5,583 bases of DNA from positions 1-5,583 of the forward strand of contig JANXYA010000256.1 of NCBI GenBank assembly GCA_025350345.1, written 5' to 3'. The translations under genes were made by a program, and so were the position numbers. Shown piece by piece: positions 4,267 through 5,583 of the stretch. Every line of letters begins with the position of its first letter. The stretch's first letter is position 1. Source of the DNA: Gammaproteobacteria bacterium (GTDB lineage Bacteria; Pseudomonadota; Gammaproteobacteria; Steroidobacterales; Steroidobacteraceae). The notes under the pieces are model-generated. The model did no database searches. It saw only the letters and a list, made by a program, of their open reading frames with translations, and was not told the DNA's origin.

Positions 4267-5178
4267 TTGGACGACGCTCCCGCAACCATCTACGAAACTT
4301 CGCTGCGCGGACTCAGGCTGCTTCATCGCGGCAAGGTGCGCGACATCTACGAGGTCGACGCGCAGCACATGCTGATCGTCACCACCGACCGGCTCAGCGC
4401 CTTCGACGTCATCCTGCCTGATCCGATTCCAGGCAAGGGGCGGGTCCTGCACCAGATCTCCGAGTTCTGGTTCGATCAGACAGCGCAACTGGTGCCCAAC
4501 CATCGCAGCCCCAGGCCCCTCGCCGGGCTGATCCACGATCGTGAGGAACTCGCGGCGCTGAGCGGCCGCGCCTCGATCGTCAGGCGCCTGGACGCGCTGC
4601 CGATCGAAGCCGTGGTGCGCGGCTACCTGTCCGGTTCCGGCTGGAAGGATTACCAGAAGACCGGCGCGATCTGCGGCATCCGGCTCCCGCCGGGGCTCCG
4701 CCTTGCCGATGCCCTGCCTGAGCCGATCTTCACTCCCGCCACCAAGGCCGCCGCAGGTGAGCACGACGAGAACATTGATTTCGCCACGGTCGAGTCCCGC
4801 GTCGGCGCCGCGCGCGCCAGCGCCGTGCGCGCCACTGCCCTTGCCCTGTACCGTCACGCCGCCCGTCACGCACGTGCGCGCGGCATCATCATTTCGGATA
4901 CCAAGTTAGAATTCGGCGTCGATGAGCGCGGCACGCTGACCCTGATCGATGAGGTGCTGACCCCCGATTCCAGCCGCTTCTGGCCCGCGGACACCTGGCG
5001 GCCCGGCCTGAGCCCGCCCTCCTTCGACAAGCAATTCGTGCGGGATTATCTGGAGTCATTGCAGTGGAACAAGCGCGCTCCGGGCCCGCATCTGCCGGCA
5101 GAAATCATCCGGCGCACCGCCGAGAAATACGCGGAGGCCTACACCCGCCTCGCCGGCCCGCCCACGGATCCGGCCTGA
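4267..5178 (+). CDS. purC: Phosphoribosylaminoimidazole-succinocarboxamide synthase (SAICAR synthase), long form
   Basis: PurC joins aspartate to CAIR with ATP in de novo purine synthesis in the cytosol. The protein has 303 residues, like the long form (yeast Ade1, many proteobacteria) and unlike the roughly 237-residue E. coli type. Visible motifs are RGKVRDIYEV (21-30), the ATP-site DRLSAFDVILPDPIPGKG (41-58), IEAVVRGYLSGSGWKDYQ (113-130), TPATKA..GEHDENI (156-170), SDTKLEFG (210-217) and LIDEVLTPDSSRFWP (226-240). The start is TTG: an in-frame TAA at 4258-4260 closes the frame upstream, and no ATG or GTG precedes the essential GKVRD motif. No Shine-Dalgarno sequence is visible. The gene is divergent from djlA and followed closely by a yihY-type gene. 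Confidence 0.96.
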   Translation: MDDAPATIYETSLRGLRLLHRGKVRDIYEVDAQHMLIVTTDRLSAFDVILPDPIPGKGRVLHQISEFWFDQTAQLVPNHRSPRPLAGLIHDREELAALSGRASIVRRLDALPIEAVVRGYLSGSGWKDYQKTGAICGIRLPPGLRLADALPEPIFTPATKAAAGEHDENIDFATVESRVGAARASAVRATALALYRHAARHARARGIIISDTKLEFGVDERGTLTLIDEVLTPDSSRFWPADTWRPGLSPPSFDKQFVRDYLESLQWNKRAPGPHLPAEIIRRTAEKYAEAYTRLAGPPTDPA

Positions 5179-5184
5179 GGAAGG
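5178..5184 (+). promoter_or_regulatory. Ribosome-binding site of the yihY/brkB-type gene
   Basis: AGGAAGG begins on the last base of the purC TGA stop and ends 7 bases before ATG 5192. It fixes that start and suggests translation coupled to, or following directly on, purC. Confidence 0.75.
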
Positions 5185-5191
5185 CAAACGG

Positions 5192-5583
5192 ATGTGGCAG
5201 CAGGCGCGCAATTATTTTGAAGGATGGCTGTTTGCCCCGATGGCCGGCGCGCGCCCCGCGGAGCGCTCACGCCGCTTCGCGCAATACCCCTACGCGCTGC
5301 TGCGCGACCTGCTGGGCGGGCAGCTCAGCATCCATGCGATGGGGCTGGTCTACGCCACGCTCCTGGCGCTGGTACCCCTGGTGGCCTTCAGTTTTGCGCT
5401 TCTCAAGGTGTTTGGAGCGCACCGTGAACTCGAGCCCCTGATCGCCGAATTCTTCCGCCCGATGGGCGATGCAGCCGGACCGTTGACGGCCAAGGTCATG
5501 GATTTCGCCGATCACGTGCGCGGCGGCATCGTCGGCTCGGTGGGCCTGTTCCTGCTCATCTGGACGCTGATTGCCACGCTCAA
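5192..5583 (+). CDS. YihY/BrkB-family inner-membrane protein (5' part, runs off the window)
   Basis: An open frame starts at ATG 5192 behind a good ribosome-binding site and continues without a stop to the end (130 full codons). The N terminus (MWQQARNYFEGW) is soluble and partly basic. Residues about 45-68 hold the family-like segment HAMGLVYATLLALVPLVAF, which matches the LTYxTLLSLVPLLA pattern of UPF0761 YihY/BrkB proteins and is the first membrane helix. A soluble stretch follows, then a second hydrophobic helix (about 111-129, GGIVGSVGLFLLIWTLIATL). Full members have about six helices, so most of the protein lies outside. The molecular function of the family is not settled; the old RNase BN label is considered wrong. 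It lies 13 bases after purC, probably in the same transcript. Confidence 0.85.
   Translation, partial: MWQQARNYFEGWLFAPMAGARPAERSRRFAQYPYALLRDLLGGQLSIHAMGLVYATLLALVPLVAFSFALLKVFGAHRELEPLIAEFFRPMGDAAGPLTAKVMDFADHVRGGIVGSVGLFLLIWTLIATL

Noticed and set aside
1..5583. Search for mobile elements, CRISPR arrays, phage or defence genes
   Set aside because: No direct-repeat arrays, terminal inverted repeats, transposase or integrase motifs were seen. All coding space is taken by housekeeping genes. The tRNA-Gln at the left edge could be an integration site, but nothing in the window shows one.

Overview
This is a GC-rich chromosomal housekeeping segment. It most likely comes from a gammaproteobacterium related to the Xanthomonas/Pseudomonas/Steroidobacter-type lineages. 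The assignment rests on a bacterial Coq7 (ubiquinone hydroxylase, a proteobacterial trait), a Crp/Vfr-type regulator next to it, a DjlA co-chaperone and a long-form PurC. I saw no mobile element, CRISPR array, phage gene or defence island. The interest lies in gene starts, leaders, one regulator tail and gene order rather than in a new multi-gene system.

Layout from left to right. On the minus strand, positions 1-58 hold the 5' part of a tRNA-Gln(CTG) cut by the window edge. The rplM-rpsI operon (L13, S9) lies at 981-142 and reads toward this tRNA. A 178-base divergent control region (982-1159) carries a structured rplM leader and promoter on one strand and a perfect TATAAT just before coq7 on the other. 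On the plus strand, coq7 (1160-1804) is followed 50 bases later by a Crp/Vfr-family cAMP regulator (1855-2658) with an unusual acidic C-terminal tail. That gene meets rpe tail to tail with no base between the two stop codons. On the minus strand, djlA (4186-3389) precedes rpe (3342-2659) in a likely operon. A short divergent region then leads to purC (4267-5178, TTG start). A YihY/BrkB-family inner-membrane gene follows 13 bases after purC and runs off the right edge (5192 onward).

The genes serve translation (tRNA-Gln, L13, S9), respiratory quinone synthesis (Coq7), global cAMP-type regulation, the pentose phosphate/Calvin pathways (Rpe), envelope-linked DnaK co-chaperoning (DjlA) and purine synthesis (PurC). 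They do not form one pathway. The coq7-crp neighbourhood and the rpe/crp convergence recall the Pseudomonas/Xanthomonas arrangement, in which speD and a trp block lie nearby; here those genes are absent between the markers.

Two patterns deserve a second look. Several genes without a Shine-Dalgarno sequence (coq7, purC, and more weakly crp and rpe) have a -10-like hexamer 6-9 bases before the start codon, which suggests leaderless or nearly leaderless mRNAs. The rplM leader can fold into a compact set of hairpins that would mask its ribosome-binding site.
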